Shown here: piece by piece, positions 54,150-63,799 of the stretch | Layout of the letters: every line of letters starts with the position of its first letter | How positions within the stretch are numbered: the stretch's first letter is position 1 | From: Fimbriimonas ginsengisoli Gsoil 348 | Lineage (GTDB): Bacteria; Armatimonadota; Fimbriimonadia; Fimbriimonadales; Fimbriimonadaceae | Assembly (NCBI GenBank): GCA_945881865.1 | Contig: CAMCVK010000013.1 | Coordinates: forward strand, 1-64,000 | Reading direction: 5' to 3' | Length of the DNA stretch: 64,000 bases | Notes under the pieces: model-generated | Database searches by the model: none | Seen by the model: the letters and a program-made list of their open reading frames with translations, nothing else | Told to the model about the DNA's origin: nothing | Program-made: the position numbers and the translations under genes

Positions 54150-55034
54150 ATGTCCCAGCGGCTCCCCGAGTGGCTGACGATTCGACTTCCTAGACCGGAC
54201 ACGATTAAGGAAGTCGAATCGATGATGCGGGCCAAGAGCCTGCATACCGTTTGCGAAAGTGCGCGGTGCCCCAACATGCCCGAATGCTGGTCGAAGAAGA
54301 CCGCAACTTTCATGATTCTTGGAGACACGTGCACACGTGCCTGCGGCTTCTGCGCCATTAAAGTTGGCAAGGGCCTAACCGTAGATGCCGAAGAGCCGGC
54401 GAACGTTGCAGACGTGGCCAACACCCTCGGCCTGAAGCATGTCGTTGTGACCTCTGTGGCGCGAGACGACCTTCCCGATGAAGGAAGCGGCCAGTTTGCC
54501 GACACGATTCGGTCGATCCATGCGCAGAATCCTCACACGATCGTCGAAGTTCTGACGCCGGACTTCAAAGGGAAGCGGTGGTGTATCCAGAACGTTACGG
54601 ATGCAGAACCCGAGATCTATAACCACAACATCGAGACGATCGAGAGGTTGCACACCATCGTGCGGCCGCAGGCGAAGTATTCGCGAACGATGAGTGTGCT
54701 GAGAATTGTTAAAGAACTGAACCCAAAGATCTACACAAAATCGGGCCTGATGCTCGGGCTTGGAGAGACGAAGGACGAGGTTGTCCAGACGCTTCGCGAC
54801 CTACGCGCCATCGGCGTGGACGCAGTGACCATCGGTCAATATCTGCGACCCACGATGCGGCATCTTCCGGTGGCCGAGTACGTTCACCCGGACGTCTTTA
54901 AAGAATACGAAGGCATCGGCGAAGAGATCGGGTTTGTCTTCGTGGCGTCTGGCCCATTCATTCGAAGCTCCTACAACGCGATCGACTTCTCCAAGAAGGT
55001 CATGAGTGAGCGCTTAGAAAAGAGCGCCGCTTAG
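54150..55034 (+). CDS. lipA: Lipoyl synthase
   Basis: LipA inserts two sulphurs into protein-bound octanoate, making lipoate for pyruvate and 2-oxoglutarate dehydrogenases. The 294 aa radical-SAM enzyme has both cluster motifs: auxiliary CESARCPNMPEC (C35, C40, C46) and radical-SAM CTRACGFC (C61, C65, C68), plus the C-terminal IRSSYNA motif whose Ser ligates the auxiliary cluster. No lipB or dehydrogenase genes are near. It ends 6 bp before tamB. Confidence 0.97.
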   Translation: MSQRLPEWLTIRLPRPDTIKEVESMMRAKSLHTVCESARCPNMPECWSKKTATFMILGDTCTRACGFCAIKVGKGLTVDAEEPANVADVANTLGLKHVVVTSVARDDLPDEGSGQFADTIRSIHAQNPHTIVEVLTPDFKGKRWCIQNVTDAEPEIYNHNIETIERLHTIVRPQAKYSRTMSVLRIVKELNPKIYTKSGLMLGLGETKDEVVQTLRDLRAIGVDAVTIGQYLRPTMRHLPVAEYVHPDVFKEYEGIGEEIGFVFVASGPFIRSSYNAIDFSKKVMSERLEKSAA

Positions 55035-55040
55035 CGGAAC

Positions 55041-58000
55041 ATGCTGCTCCGAGCCGTCGGTTTTGTCCTCCGGCTTGGGATCCTTTGTGTGCCGATTGCG
55101 CTGATTCTGTTCCAGTGCTATCGGTACGGCCAGGAAATGCTGCTGGCTCTGCTCGACCCACGAGCGCCGGTCGTCTACGTGCTTCAAACCGAAGCCGGTC
55201 CGCTTCAGGCCCGAGTTGAAAACTATCGGATTGATCTTTCAAGCTTAACCATAACCGCGCAGCGGTTCCGTCTTTCCGAGGCGTCGGGGCGGACGCTGCT
55301 TTCTTTGGATGAGGCCACGATTCCGAAGTTCGACCCGCAAGGGGGTCTCTCGCAGCCAATTACCGTACGTGCCCGCGGACTCTTCCTGCGGATTCGGCGC
55401 GGGGCCGACGGTTCGCTGGAATTCCAGAAGTACTTACCGAAGACGAAGGGCCCGCCCGGCTTGACGCCGTTCTTTGTGAGCCTACGGGATGCGCGCGTTC
55501 TGTATGAAGACGACTCGCCCGCTAGGCGAATCACCCAGGAATTCGCCTCCAAGCGCGTGTTGGTTTCCGGGCTGGGCGACGACTTGGTCTTCTCTGGAAA
55601 AGTTCAGGTTTCAGGCGCTGGAGCTGTCGCTTTGCGCGGCCAACAGACCCCCGGTCCGGGATTCTTGCTCCATGCGAGGACGGTAGGACTCACGCCCGAG
55701 CGGTTATTGAAGGATTTCGGCATATTGGGCCTGCCGCCCGACCTTGAGGTATCCAAGCCGGTCGTTTCGGGAAGCGCCGTAGCATGGCTACCGCCCAAAG
55801 GGCCGTTCAGAACCGTCGCCGCCGGGACCATACGATCGGAAAGCCTAAAGCAAGGTGATTGGCAGGTCCGGCAAAGCCAGGCAGAGTTTAGCCTCAGCGA
55901 AGAAGCGGCTCGAATTCGGGCGAGCGGGGCGTTGCCAGACGGCAAGGTGACGTTTGTTGGAGGGGCAAAGTTTGGTGCCTGGCAAGTTGCCGGAGCGGTC
56001 ACGGGGCAGTTGGCCCGGGCGGATTCTTTGCCGGGCGTTCGGTTGGCAGATGGGATTCGGGTAGCTGGTCTAGCGGCTAACGGCTGGATCGCGGCCGGTG
56101 ATAGGGTACCGCTGCGATATCAGGCAGTGGTTTCTGCGAAGTCCGTCGAGGTGCCGTCTGTTCCGGCGGTGGCCCTGGTCGCACGCCTTTACGGCGATGA
56201 CAAGAGGATGAGCTTCGCCGCGGAGAATCAGCTGATTTCTGCAAGTTTGGCGAGTGGAATTGGAAGTTATTCGATGGCGGATGGTCGCCTGAATGTGGCG
56301 GCGGTCGCCCCTACCATCCGCCCGGAGACGGTGCGACAGCTTGCGAAGTCGGACCAAATCCAGTTCACCGGTTCGGCGACGGCCTTCGCAGAAGGTGCTG
56401 AAAACATCCTGGTCGACCTGGCCGGTGGCGGGCAACTAGGTTGGCGCGGGGAATCAAGCCAACCGTTCGCGCCCCTAGGGGAAATCTCGTTTGCCGGAAA
56501 TTGGGCGAAGAATCAGCTCAATGTGAGTCGAGCCGTGGTGGCTGGTCCGGTCGGACTGGCAAGCGCCGAAGGCACCCTGCGGCCGAACGGCGCGGCTGAG
56601 ATTTTAGTGAAGGGTCGAAACCTTCAACTAACGCAGCTGGACGCAGAAACGAAAGGGGTGGCGAGCATCCGGGGGTCGATTCGCGGCACCTTGTCAAATC
56701 CCCGTCTGCTGGCCAGGGTCGAAGTATATAACTTTGAGCGGAACAACCAATATATTCCGCTCATCGCGGCCGAAGGCACGGCGGACTTAAAGCGGGTGCA
56801 GTTATCGTCAATCAAGGCGGTGAGCGGGACGAGCTTGGCAAAAGGCGACGCCGAAGTCCAGATTGCCGGCCGGCGGCTATCCGGCGAGCTAAGCGTTTCG
56901 AACCTGCAATTGTCGGACTACGTGGAGGAGGGAGCGTTTGGCTCGCTCGATTTCCCAAAGATTGTCCTCGGCGGAACTCTCTCGCGACCTCAACTCCGCG
57001 CTACCGGCCAAGGCGAAAACTTGGTTGTCGCCAGTCGAAAGGTCGAGAAGCTGCCGATAGCTGCAACCCTGATCGGAAACAACCTGTACGTTCGTACCAG
57101 CGGAATCGAAGGACTAGAGGGCACGGCAAACGTCGACCTCAGCTACAACCTCGTTACCGGGAACGGACGAGGAAATATACAGGCAATGGGCCTAGAACTA
57201 GAATCGATCATCAACGATCCGGAGCAGCCCTTCGACCTCACGGGGCGCGTTAGCGGCACCGGAAGCTTTGGTTTTGCGTCGTCCGCGTTCCTCGCGGCGG
57301 AGTTTGATGGCGATCTCGAAGGCGTCGTGATTAACGGGACGGCGATGGGTGCGGGCACCGCTGTATTGCGGTACGGATACGGTCAAGTTCTGGGTGACAT
57401 CCAGGTGGGAGGCGTTGATCGCTATCTCGTCGCTTCGAAAATCAAGTTCGATCCGGACGCGCAAACGCTTGGGCTTCGGCTGGACGCGAACCGATTCGAA
57501 ATCAGCGACCTCGTGGAAGGCAGTCAGCGCTACCGAGAGGGATTTTCGTACGATGCGAACCAGCAGCTCGCACTTTTGAAAGGTGAGTTCAACTTGGGTG
57601 GGACGTTCTCGGGTCCGCTCTTGGCACCAGACCTGGATATTGATATTTTAGAGGCCAAAAACCTAACGTTATCCGGACGGAAGCTCGGCGACATCAAAGC
57701 GGCCGTTTCCAGGATTGGCCGAAAGTGGAACATCGGAAGTTTAGAAACGACCGGGCCGGTTGTCCGGTTGCAGGCGAAAGGGACGGCCGAAGAAGGGGGC
57801 GCAATCGCGATCGACGGTGAAATCGCCTCGCTCGACTTCGCCGAGCTGACGGCGCTCATCCCGTCGGCAAGCAAGCTTGCCGGAAGCGTCACCGTGCCGT
57901 TCCTTATTTCCGGCGAAACCCTGCATCCGACGATCCAGGCATCCGTGAACACGTTGCCGGCGGACACCTTAAGGCCGATAAACGATGACCCGCTTACCGG

Positions 58001-59555
58001 CCTTTCCCTCGACTTTCCGACGGTGCAGCTGGTGCCGAGCGCGGGCACGGAAGAGGGCAAACTGACGCTGGAGGGAACCTACAAGCTCCGGGGATTTGAA
58101 GGTAGCGCGGTCGCGGCGCTGCCATACCTGTATCCGCTCAGCATCCCAAGGGACAAAGATATCGCTGTGCGCGTTGCGCTGAAACAAAGAACGCTACAAG
58201 AAATCGCCGAGCTCTCGGGCGCCCTCGACCCGGCGAGGACCGAAGGGTCCGCAAGCGGCTCGGTGAGCTTTACTGGCCCGCTCGAGAACTTGCTTTACGA
58301 CGGAAATCTGACGCTAAACGCGCCTAAACTTGGACTAAACGCCTATGCTGGTTCGTTCCAAAACGTCGCGGCCGCCGCGAGGCTCGACAAGAACGGGCTT
58401 CACTTGGACCTCAAGGCAGACCACAGCGAGGGCGGAAAGTTCACGTTCGCGGCCCAGTCGCCGCTTTCGGTGGAAAGCGGCCTGACGGCGGCTTTGACGG
58501 AACGCAGCCTTTCCGCATTGCTAGACCGGCAAATCACGGCAAAGCTCACGCTGGACGGATTTCGCTACCGCCAGAAATTCGCCGGAGATTCGTTCGTTGC
58601 GGCGACGGCCACGGGCGATCTAACCGCAACCGGAACTCTCCGGTCGCCGCTTATCCAAGGTGGAATCGGAATCTCGCGGGCGTCGAGCGTCATTCCATTC
58701 CTGGAACCGGCCGCCGGCCGAGACGAGCCGCCCACCGTGAATCCAAAATTCGACATCCGCATTGACCTCGCGGAGGCGGCGAATCTCCGGTCCGCAACGG
58801 CGGAACTTTACATCCTTGGCGGCGGTAAGTTGCAAGGATCGTTGTCCAACCCGTTCGTTCTGGCCGACATGCTGGTCGAGCGCGGCTCGATCCGCTTGCC
58901 GGGCGGACTGGTTCGCCTGGAGCAAGGCGGGGACGCCAAGTTTGTTTACGACGGCACCCAGCGCAGCCCGGTTGCGCAGCTCTTGTTGGATGTTGAAGGG
59001 CGCACCTCGATTACCGCCGCCGACACGTTCCAAACGGTCAATCGCTACGATGTCTACATCAATCTGCGCGGCGATTTGGTGAAGGAAAACGGTCTAAACC
59101 TGTCCGCAAGATCCGATCCGCCCGGACTGAGCCAAGACCGCGTCATCGCATTGCTGGGTCAGACCGACATCCTCACCGCGCTCGGCGATAGTAACAAGCG
59201 GTCCGGCGCGGAAGAGCAAGTGCGTAACGCCCTCACCGGCTATGCGGTGCCGGCGGTCTTCGAAAAGCTGACCTCGGACATCGCGCGAAGCCTGGGGCTG
59301 GACTACCTGAGCCTGGACTACAACCCGTTCGACCGGGCGTCGATTCTGTTCGCCCGTGCACTCAACAAGGACTTCGTGCTTCAGGGCCAGCGGCAGCTCT
59401 CCGAGCCGCAACCCGGCTTTCCGGTCAAATTCGACTTCCGGCTCTCCTACCGACCCCGCCGCGCGAAAGGAATCATCAATCAACTTAACTTTTCTGTCGG
59501 CACCGACGAGCGGCGTCCGATCAAGTTCTCAATCGATTACGGCATTCGATTCTGA
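55041..59555 (+). CDS. tamB: TamB-like translocation and assembly protein
   Basis: The 1504 aa protein has an N-terminal membrane helix (FVLRLGILCVPIALILFQC) and a very long beta-taco of repeated short strands, followed by the C-terminal TamB (DUF490) domain: AELYILGGGKLQGSLSNPFVLADMLVERGSIRLPGGLVRLEQGGDAKFVYDG, RDRVIALLGQTD-like segment (QDRVIALLGQTDIL) and a terminal Phe (YGIRF). TamB-type proteins form a groove across the periplasm that carries lipids or helps insert outer-membrane barrels. Placement directly before bamA matches the tamB-bamA pairing of many phyla without TamA. Confidence 0.9.
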   Translation: MLLRAVGFVLRLGILCVPIALILFQCYRYGQEMLLALLDPRAPVVYVLQTEAGPLQARVENYRIDLSSLTITAQRFRLSEASGRTLLSLDEATIPKFDPQGGLSQPITVRARGLFLRIRRGADGSLEFQKYLPKTKGPPGLTPFFVSLRDARVLYEDDSPARRITQEFASKRVLVSGLGDDLVFSGKVQVSGAGAVALRGQQTPGPGFLLHARTVGLTPERLLKDFGILGLPPDLEVSKPVVSGSAVAWLPPKGPFRTVAAGTIRSESLKQGDWQVRQSQAEFSLSEEAARIRASGALPDGKVTFVGGAKFGAWQVAGAVTGQLARADSLPGVRLADGIRVAGLAANGWIAAGDRVPLRYQAVVSAKSVEVPSVPAVALVARLYGDDKRMSFAAENQLISASLASGIGSYSMADGRLNVAAVAPTIRPETVRQLAKSDQIQFTGSATAFAEGAENILVDLAGGGQLGWRGESSQPFAPLGEISFAGNWAKNQLNVSRAVVAGPVGLASAEGTLRPNGAAEILVKGRNLQLTQLDAETKGVASIRGSIRGTLSNPRLLARVEVYNFERNNQYIPLIAAEGTADLKRVQLSSIKAVSGTSLAKGDAEVQIAGRRLSGELSVSNLQLSDYVEEGAFGSLDFPKIVLGGTLSRPQLRATGQGENLVVASRKVEKLPIAATLIGNNLYVRTSGIEGLEGTANVDLSYNLVTGNGRGNIQAMGLELESIINDPEQPFDLTGRVSGTGSFGFASSAFLAAEFDGDLEGVVINGTAMGAGTAVLRYGYGQVLGDIQVGGVDRYLVASKIKFDPDAQTLGLRLDANRFEISDLVEGSQRYREGFSYDANQQLALLKGEFNLGGTFSGPLLAPDLDIDILEAKNLTLSGRKLGDIKAAVSRIGRKWNIGSLETTGPVVRLQAKGTAEEGGAIAIDGEIASLDFAELTALIPSASKLAGSVTVPFLISGETLHPTIQASVNTLPADTLRPINDDPLTGLSLDFPTVQLVPSAGTEEGKLTLEGTYKLRGFEGSAVAALPYLYPLSIPRDKDIAVRVALKQRTLQEIAELSGALDPARTEGSASGSVSFTGPLENLLYDGNLTLNAPKLGLNAYAGSFQNVAAAARLDKNGLHLDLKADHSEGGKFTFAAQSPLSVESGLTAALTERSLSALLDRQITAKLTLDGFRYRQKFAGDSFVAATATGDLTATGTLRSPLIQGGIGISRASSVIPFLEPAAGRDEPPTVNPKFDIRIDLAEAANLRSATAELYILGGGKLQGSLSNPFVLADMLVERGSIRLPGGLVRLEQGGDAKFVYDGTQRSPVAQLLLDVEGRTSITAADTFQTVNRYDVYINLRGDLVKENGLNLSARSDPPGLSQDRVIALLGQTDILTALGDSNKRSGAEEQVRNALTGYAVPAVFEKLTSDIARSLGLDYLSLDYNPFDRASILFARALNKDFVLQGQRQLSEPQPGFPVKFDFRLSYRPRRAKGIINQLNFSVGTDERRPIKFSIDYGIRF

Positions 59556-59677
59556 AGAAATGCCCAGTGGGCGGGTAACCCGGCGGCGCGCCAGTCGTTC
59601 TATTCCGGGAACGGCCAAGGCCGGACTCACTTGACCTCAGGGGTACAGTGAGTCAGATTCGTAGGATCGGAGGAATT

Positions 59678-61468
59678 TTGAATCGAGTAATTTCGGCAGG
59701 AGTATTGTTGGTCATGCTAGCCAGCGCGGCCATGGCGCAAGAAGCCAGCAAAATTAAGGACTTGTTGATACGTGGCAACCGCCGCGTGGTCAGCGATGTC
59801 ATCAGCGGCGTCATGCGGACGAAGATCGGCCAGCCGTACATCCAAGACAACCTGGACCGTGACAAGAAGTCCATCGAAGACCTCGGCTTCTTCTCGGCGG
59901 TCAGCGTTCGGGCGACGCCGGGGGAAGGCGGAAGCTACTCCATTACGGTCGACGTTGAGGAATTCCCGGAAATCAAAGAGATTCGGATTACCGGCAACAC
60001 GGCCCTCACCACCGAAGAAATTTTGTCGAAGGTCTCGCTGAAGGCCGGCGACGTCTTCAACGCAAACAACGTTTCCCCGGCGATTACCGCCATCGAAGAT
60101 TTGTATGCCGCGCGCGGCTTCTTCGCTCGAGTCAGCGATTTCTCCCCTTCGAAGGATGTCCCTGGTCTCATCACGATCGCGATCGTGGAGCTAAAGGTCG
60201 GCAACGTTTACGTTCAAGGCAACAAGCGCACCCGCGACTGGGTGATGAAGCGACTCATCAAGACGCGTTCCGGCGAGTCGTTCTCCGGCGAAAAGTGGGG
60301 CAAAGATCTGCGCCGCATCGCCAGTACCGGTTGGTTTGAACCCGGCACGATACGCAGCATTGAGGACCCCGAGCGAGAGTTCGGCAAGATCGACCTCACG
60401 GCCGAAGTCAAAGAAGCCAATACCGGCATGTTCAATGTCGGCCTCCAAATCGACCCGCGATCGTCGCTTGCCGGCATTCTCCGCCTCAGCGAGTCGAACC
60501 TGCGCGGCACCGGCCAAAGCGTTGGCATCGATTACCTTCAGACCACGCAAGGCGGCGGTGCGAGCATCGGCCTCAACTACGTGAACCCGTTCTGGGATAG
60601 CAAAGACACCAGTCTCACGGCGTCTTTGTACAGTCAAATCGTTTACCGATTCACCGGAATTTTTGGCTCCAGCGCGAGTTCCGAGACGGAAGGCTACAAC
60701 GAGCGCCGTAACGGCGGAAGCATCGGTCTTTCGCGACCGGTGAAAGATGACTTTAACGTTGGACTTTCAGCCCGATTCGAGAGCGTGCGAACGAATAACA
60801 TCCCGACCGGAGCCGACCCGAACGGATTCATCCGCCAGGACGGCGACGTGACGGCGATCAACGCAAGCGCAACGCTAGACCGTCGAGACTTGGCGACCGA
60901 TCCGTCGCGCGGCATCTTCCAGAGAATTGAGTTCGAACCGGGCATCGCAAAGATCGACAAGATCGGCGGAGCGGTGACCGATCAGTCCCTGATAGGCACG
61001 CATAACTTCACCAAAACGACGTTGGAGTACCGCCAGTACTTCACCGACCAGCCTCCGCGCGGCCGGAAAGATCCGGATGCGCCGCGCCGCGTCCTCGCGG
61101 TTCGGGCAAAGTATGGCGCCGTTTCGGGAACGATTCCGTTCTTCGAGCAGTATTTCGCGGGTGGATCGAACAGCATTCGTGGCTACGACGAGGACAGATT
61201 CTGGGGCAAGTACACGCTTCAAACCAGCGTGGAACTCCGAATTCCGATTCAGCGGTCGTTCAATACGGTGCTCTTTGTGGATTACGGCGGAGCGTGGGGA
61301 GGCTTCGGGTCGGTGAACGACTTCAAGCAGTCCGACAAGTTTAAGCTTCACGTGGGCTATGGCATCGGCCTCAGCTTCCGAACGCCGCTTGGCCCCATCC
61401 GGGTCGACTTTGGCTTCAACGAGGATCGCGGAAGCCGCACGCACTTCCTCATCGGAACGTCTTTCTAA
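59678..61468 (+). CDS. bamA: Outer-membrane assembly factor BamA (three POTRA domains)
   Basis: BamA folds beta-barrel proteins into the outer membrane. The signal peptide (NRVISAGVLLVMLASAAMA) is followed by three POTRA domains: KIKDLLIRGNRRVVSDVISG..., EIKEIRITGNTALTTEEIL... and KVGNVYVQGNKRTRDWVMKRL.... The barrel comes next with the conserved SIRGYDEDRFWGKY segment and terminal Phe. E. coli has five POTRAs; three is common elsewhere. I start at TTG 59678, which has GGAGG 4 bases upstream and gives the signal peptide directly; GTG 59648 overlaps a -10-like TACAGT. The final length is 596 aa. Confidence 0.93.
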   Translation: MNRVISAGVLLVMLASAAMAQEASKIKDLLIRGNRRVVSDVISGVMRTKIGQPYIQDNLDRDKKSIEDLGFFSAVSVRATPGEGGSYSITVDVEEFPEIKEIRITGNTALTTEEILSKVSLKAGDVFNANNVSPAITAIEDLYAARGFFARVSDFSPSKDVPGLITIAIVELKVGNVYVQGNKRTRDWVMKRLIKTRSGESFSGEKWGKDLRRIASTGWFEPGTIRSIEDPEREFGKIDLTAEVKEANTGMFNVGLQIDPRSSLAGILRLSESNLRGTGQSVGIDYLQTTQGGGASIGLNYVNPFWDSKDTSLTASLYSQIVYRFTGIFGSSASSETEGYNERRNGGSIGLSRPVKDDFNVGLSARFESVRTNNIPTGADPNGFIRQDGDVTAINASATLDRRDLATDPSRGIFQRIEFEPGIAKIDKIGGAVTDQSLIGTHNFTKTTLEYRQYFTDQPPRGRKDPDAPRRVLAVRAKYGAVSGTIPFFEQYFAGGSNSIRGYDEDRFWGKYTLQTSVELRIPIQRSFNTVLFVDYGGAWGGFGSVNDFKQSDKFKLHVGYGIGLSFRTPLGPIRVDFGFNEDRGSRTHFLIGTSF

Positions 61469-61501
61469 AGATGCGCACGTTAAACCAGGAAAATACGAGA
61501 A

Positions 61502-62146
61502 ATGAAGATTAACTCCAACCAAACCGGCTGGGTCGTGGCGGGCGTCATGGGCCTTGGCTTTGCCTTCCTCGCCGGGTCTGGCTTCCAAGATAGCTCGACC
61601 AAAATTGGCACCGTCAGCGTGGGCCGCGTTTTTAACGACAGCGAGTACAAGAAGGACCAGGACGCTCAGCTTCAGCAGATCGGGCAATCGCGACGCGCGC
61701 TGTTCGATTTTATCGACACGTACAAGTTCATGTCGCTGGCTGATCTGACGAAGTTCAAGGACCTCAGCGTTAAGGCAAACCCGACGGACGCCGACAAAGC
61801 TGAGATCAACCGGTTGAAGGACGTCGCAACGAAGGCGGACCAACAGTACCGCTTGCTTCAAACCAAGGCGAATGCTTCTGAGGCCGAGAAGTCGGTGCTC
61901 AACAACTTCATCAAGAACTCGCAGGACAACGCAAGCTTTGTCGGCAAGTTGAACCAAGAGTTCACGGACGAGCTACAACAGAAGCAAGAGAAGATGCGAT
62001 CCGACATTCTGGATCGCGTGAAGGCCGCCGTCGCGGACGTTTCGAAGAAGCAGGGCTTCAGCATCGTTCTGAACGACGAGATTGCGCCGTACAGTGCAAA
62101 CGACCTAACGCCCGAGGCCCTCAAGGCCATGAACGCAAAGAAGTAA
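61502..62146 (+). CDS. OmpH/Skp-family periplasmic chaperone, copy 1
   Basis: The 214 aa protein has a signal-anchor segment (GWVVAGVMGLGFAFLAGSG) then the Skp layout: a beta start (KIGTVSVGRVFNDSEYKKDQDAQLQQI), a long coiled coil, and a C-terminal strand (VSKKQGFSIVLNDEIAPYSANDLT). Skp holds unfolded outer-membrane proteins on their way to BamA. It lies 33 bp after bamA and is followed by a second related copy. Confidence 0.88.
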   Translation: MKINSNQTGWVVAGVMGLGFAFLAGSGFQDSSTKIGTVSVGRVFNDSEYKKDQDAQLQQIGQSRRALFDFIDTYKFMSLADLTKFKDLSVKANPTDADKAEINRLKDVATKADQQYRLLQTKANASEAEKSVLNNFIKNSQDNASFVGKLNQEFTDELQQKQEKMRSDILDRVKAAVADVSKKQGFSIVLNDEIAPYSANDLTPEALKAMNAKK

Positions 62147-62150
62147 CGCC

Positions 62151-62789
62151 ATGAAAAACGTCGGCTTTCTGCAACTGGGTTGGGTTTTTGCGGCTGCGCT
62201 CCTTGCCGTTTTGGTTGGGGGCGGGTTTCAGGATGCTTCGCAGAAAGTCGGCGTGGTCGATATTTCGAAGATGATCGAGGCGAGCGATTTTGGTAAGGGA
62301 AACCAGGAAACCTTCGCCAAAATGCGAAAGTCGCGGGAAGACTTGCTCGAGTTCATCGACACGAATCGCGTCCTCACCACCGAGCAGGCCACCCGGCTTC
62401 GCGATCTCGCGGTGAAGATGACTCAGACGGCCGAGGAAAAAGCCGAGTTTGAACGCCTAAAGGCCGAGGTGATTGCAGCGAACAAGAAGTGGACCGAGCT
62501 TTCCACCAAGCCAAACCTCACGGCAGAGGAGCGAACTCTACTCGAAGAATATTCTCGCCGAAGCCAGGCAATGGGCGACTTCGCCCAGCGTCTCCTCAAC
62601 GGATTCACCAGCGAGATGACCGGCTGGGCGGACCAGCAGAAGCTGAGAAGCCTGGAGAAAGCGCGCACGGCGGTCCAAGAAGTCGCCAAGGCCCAGGGCT
62701 ACAACGTTGTGTTCGAGATCGGGATCGCGCCGTACGGGGCGAATGACCTCTCGGACGCGAGTTTGGTCGCGATGAACGCCAAGAAGTAA
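62151..62789 (+). CDS. OmpH/Skp-family periplasmic chaperone, copy 2
   Basis: This 212 aa protein has the same plan as the preceding one: N-terminal hydrophobic segment (GWVFAAALLAVLVGGGF), KVGVVDISKMIEASDFGKGNQETFAKM, coiled coil, and VAKAQGYNVVFEIGIAPYGANDLSDASLVAMNAKK. The shared endings (IAPY.ANDL and MNAKK) show a tandem gene duplication. It lies 4 bp after copy 1. The two may form a heterotrimer or serve different clients. Confidence 0.88.
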   Translation: MKNVGFLQLGWVFAAALLAVLVGGGFQDASQKVGVVDISKMIEASDFGKGNQETFAKMRKSREDLLEFIDTNRVLTTEQATRLRDLAVKMTQTAEEKAEFERLKAEVIAANKKWTELSTKPNLTAEERTLLEEYSRRSQAMGDFAQRLLNGFTSEMTGWADQQKLRSLEKARTAVQEVAKAQGYNVVFEIGIAPYGANDLSDASLVAMNAKK

Positions 62790-62791
62790 AC

Positions 62792-63799
62792 ATGCGGCTG
62801 CGCGACATGTGCCTGGTCGCCGCCGTTCTCCTCTACGGATGCAACAGTCCGAAGCCCGTGGTCACGTACGTCTCGCTGGACCTCGCGGCGATCGAGGCCG
62901 CAAACCTCGGGAAACCGTTCCCCACGATCGATGTTCCGGCACCGCCGGCCGCGATCGGGCCGCAGACCATTCGTCGCGAGGCAGTGCCAGCGAAGCGAAT
63001 TGCTACGCCGGCAAAAGACTACGAGCAAATTCAACAAATCTTACGCGAGCAGCAGGAGATCACCCGGCGCAAGCTGGAGCGACAGCTGCAAGCCTTCTAC
63101 GCGCGCGAGGCGCGGCGGTTCGAGCTGGATGCCAAGGCAGCCCAGACCGAGCTGGAGAGGACACGCTACGCAGAAGCGAATCTGAAGGTAAGGGCCGCGT
63201 TCGAGGCGTTGGCCGCCGAACGTATGCCGCGGGTGGCGCGGCTCGCCTTGCTGGCCGGATTCCCGGATCCGAATCCACTATCGGAGGCGCCGTCCGAACG
63301 GCTTGGAAACGTTTCGCAGCAGCGATTCGACGAAGCAAAACGCATCCGCGCGGAATTGAAGGCTTTGGATGCCGACTTTGACAAAGTGGTCAAGCAGGTG
63401 GTGGAAGAAACCGCCGCCGGGCTTTCGCAACGCCAAACCGAGATGCTGCTCGAGATTGAGGCCTTCAAGACAGCAAAGGATCGGCAGGCCGAGAAAGAAG
63501 CTGCGGACCAGGTGACGGCCGCCCGTGAGGTGATGCGGATGCAACTGGCCGACCGGGACGTGACAGAAGCACCGGCAATCCCTGCGCGCAGCCTAACGAT
63601 TCCCGGAAACGCACCCATGGCCTCGGCCCCCAAGGTAACGTTTGATCCGATCTTTACCGACCGCGCGTTTTTAAGGAAGCGACTGCAGGCCCAAGCACGC
63701 ATTTGGCTCGGCCTAAACGGCTATTCCGAAATGAAGGGCGCGCGCGACGCAACGGCAGAATTTTTGGCATGGCAGAAGCAAAACGAATTTGGCAACTAG
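62792..63799 (+). CDS. Coiled-coil lipoprotein of unknown function
   Basis: A short signal with lipobox (CLVAAVLLYGC) gives a lipid-anchored protein of 335 aa. From residue about 70 it is dominated by charged helices (YEQIQQILREQQEITRRKLERQLQAFYAREARRFELDAKAAQTELERTRYAEANLKVRAAFEAL), then another helical stretch and a less regular C-terminus. I do not recognise a family, though its place between skp and lpxD suggests an outer-membrane assembly role, perhaps Skp-like. The ATG follows the skp stop by 2 bp; its 3' end overlaps lpxD by 31 bases. Confidence 0.75.
   Translation: MRLRDMCLVAAVLLYGCNSPKPVVTYVSLDLAAIEAANLGKPFPTIDVPAPPAAIGPQTIRREAVPAKRIATPAKDYEQIQQILREQQEITRRKLERQLQAFYAREARRFELDAKAAQTELERTRYAEANLKVRAAFEALAAERMPRVARLALLAGFPDPNPLSEAPSERLGNVSQQRFDEAKRIRAELKALDADFDKVVKQVVEETAAGLSQRQTEMLLEIEAFKTAKDRQAEKEAADQVTAAREVMRMQLADRDVTEAPAIPARSLTIPGNAPMASAPKVTFDPIFTDRAFLRKRLQAQARIWLGLNGYSEMKGARDATAEFLAWQKQNEFGN

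Noticed and set aside
54164..54505. Minus-strand frames within lipA
   Set aside because: Fully antisense to a conserved radical-SAM enzyme with all cluster cysteines.
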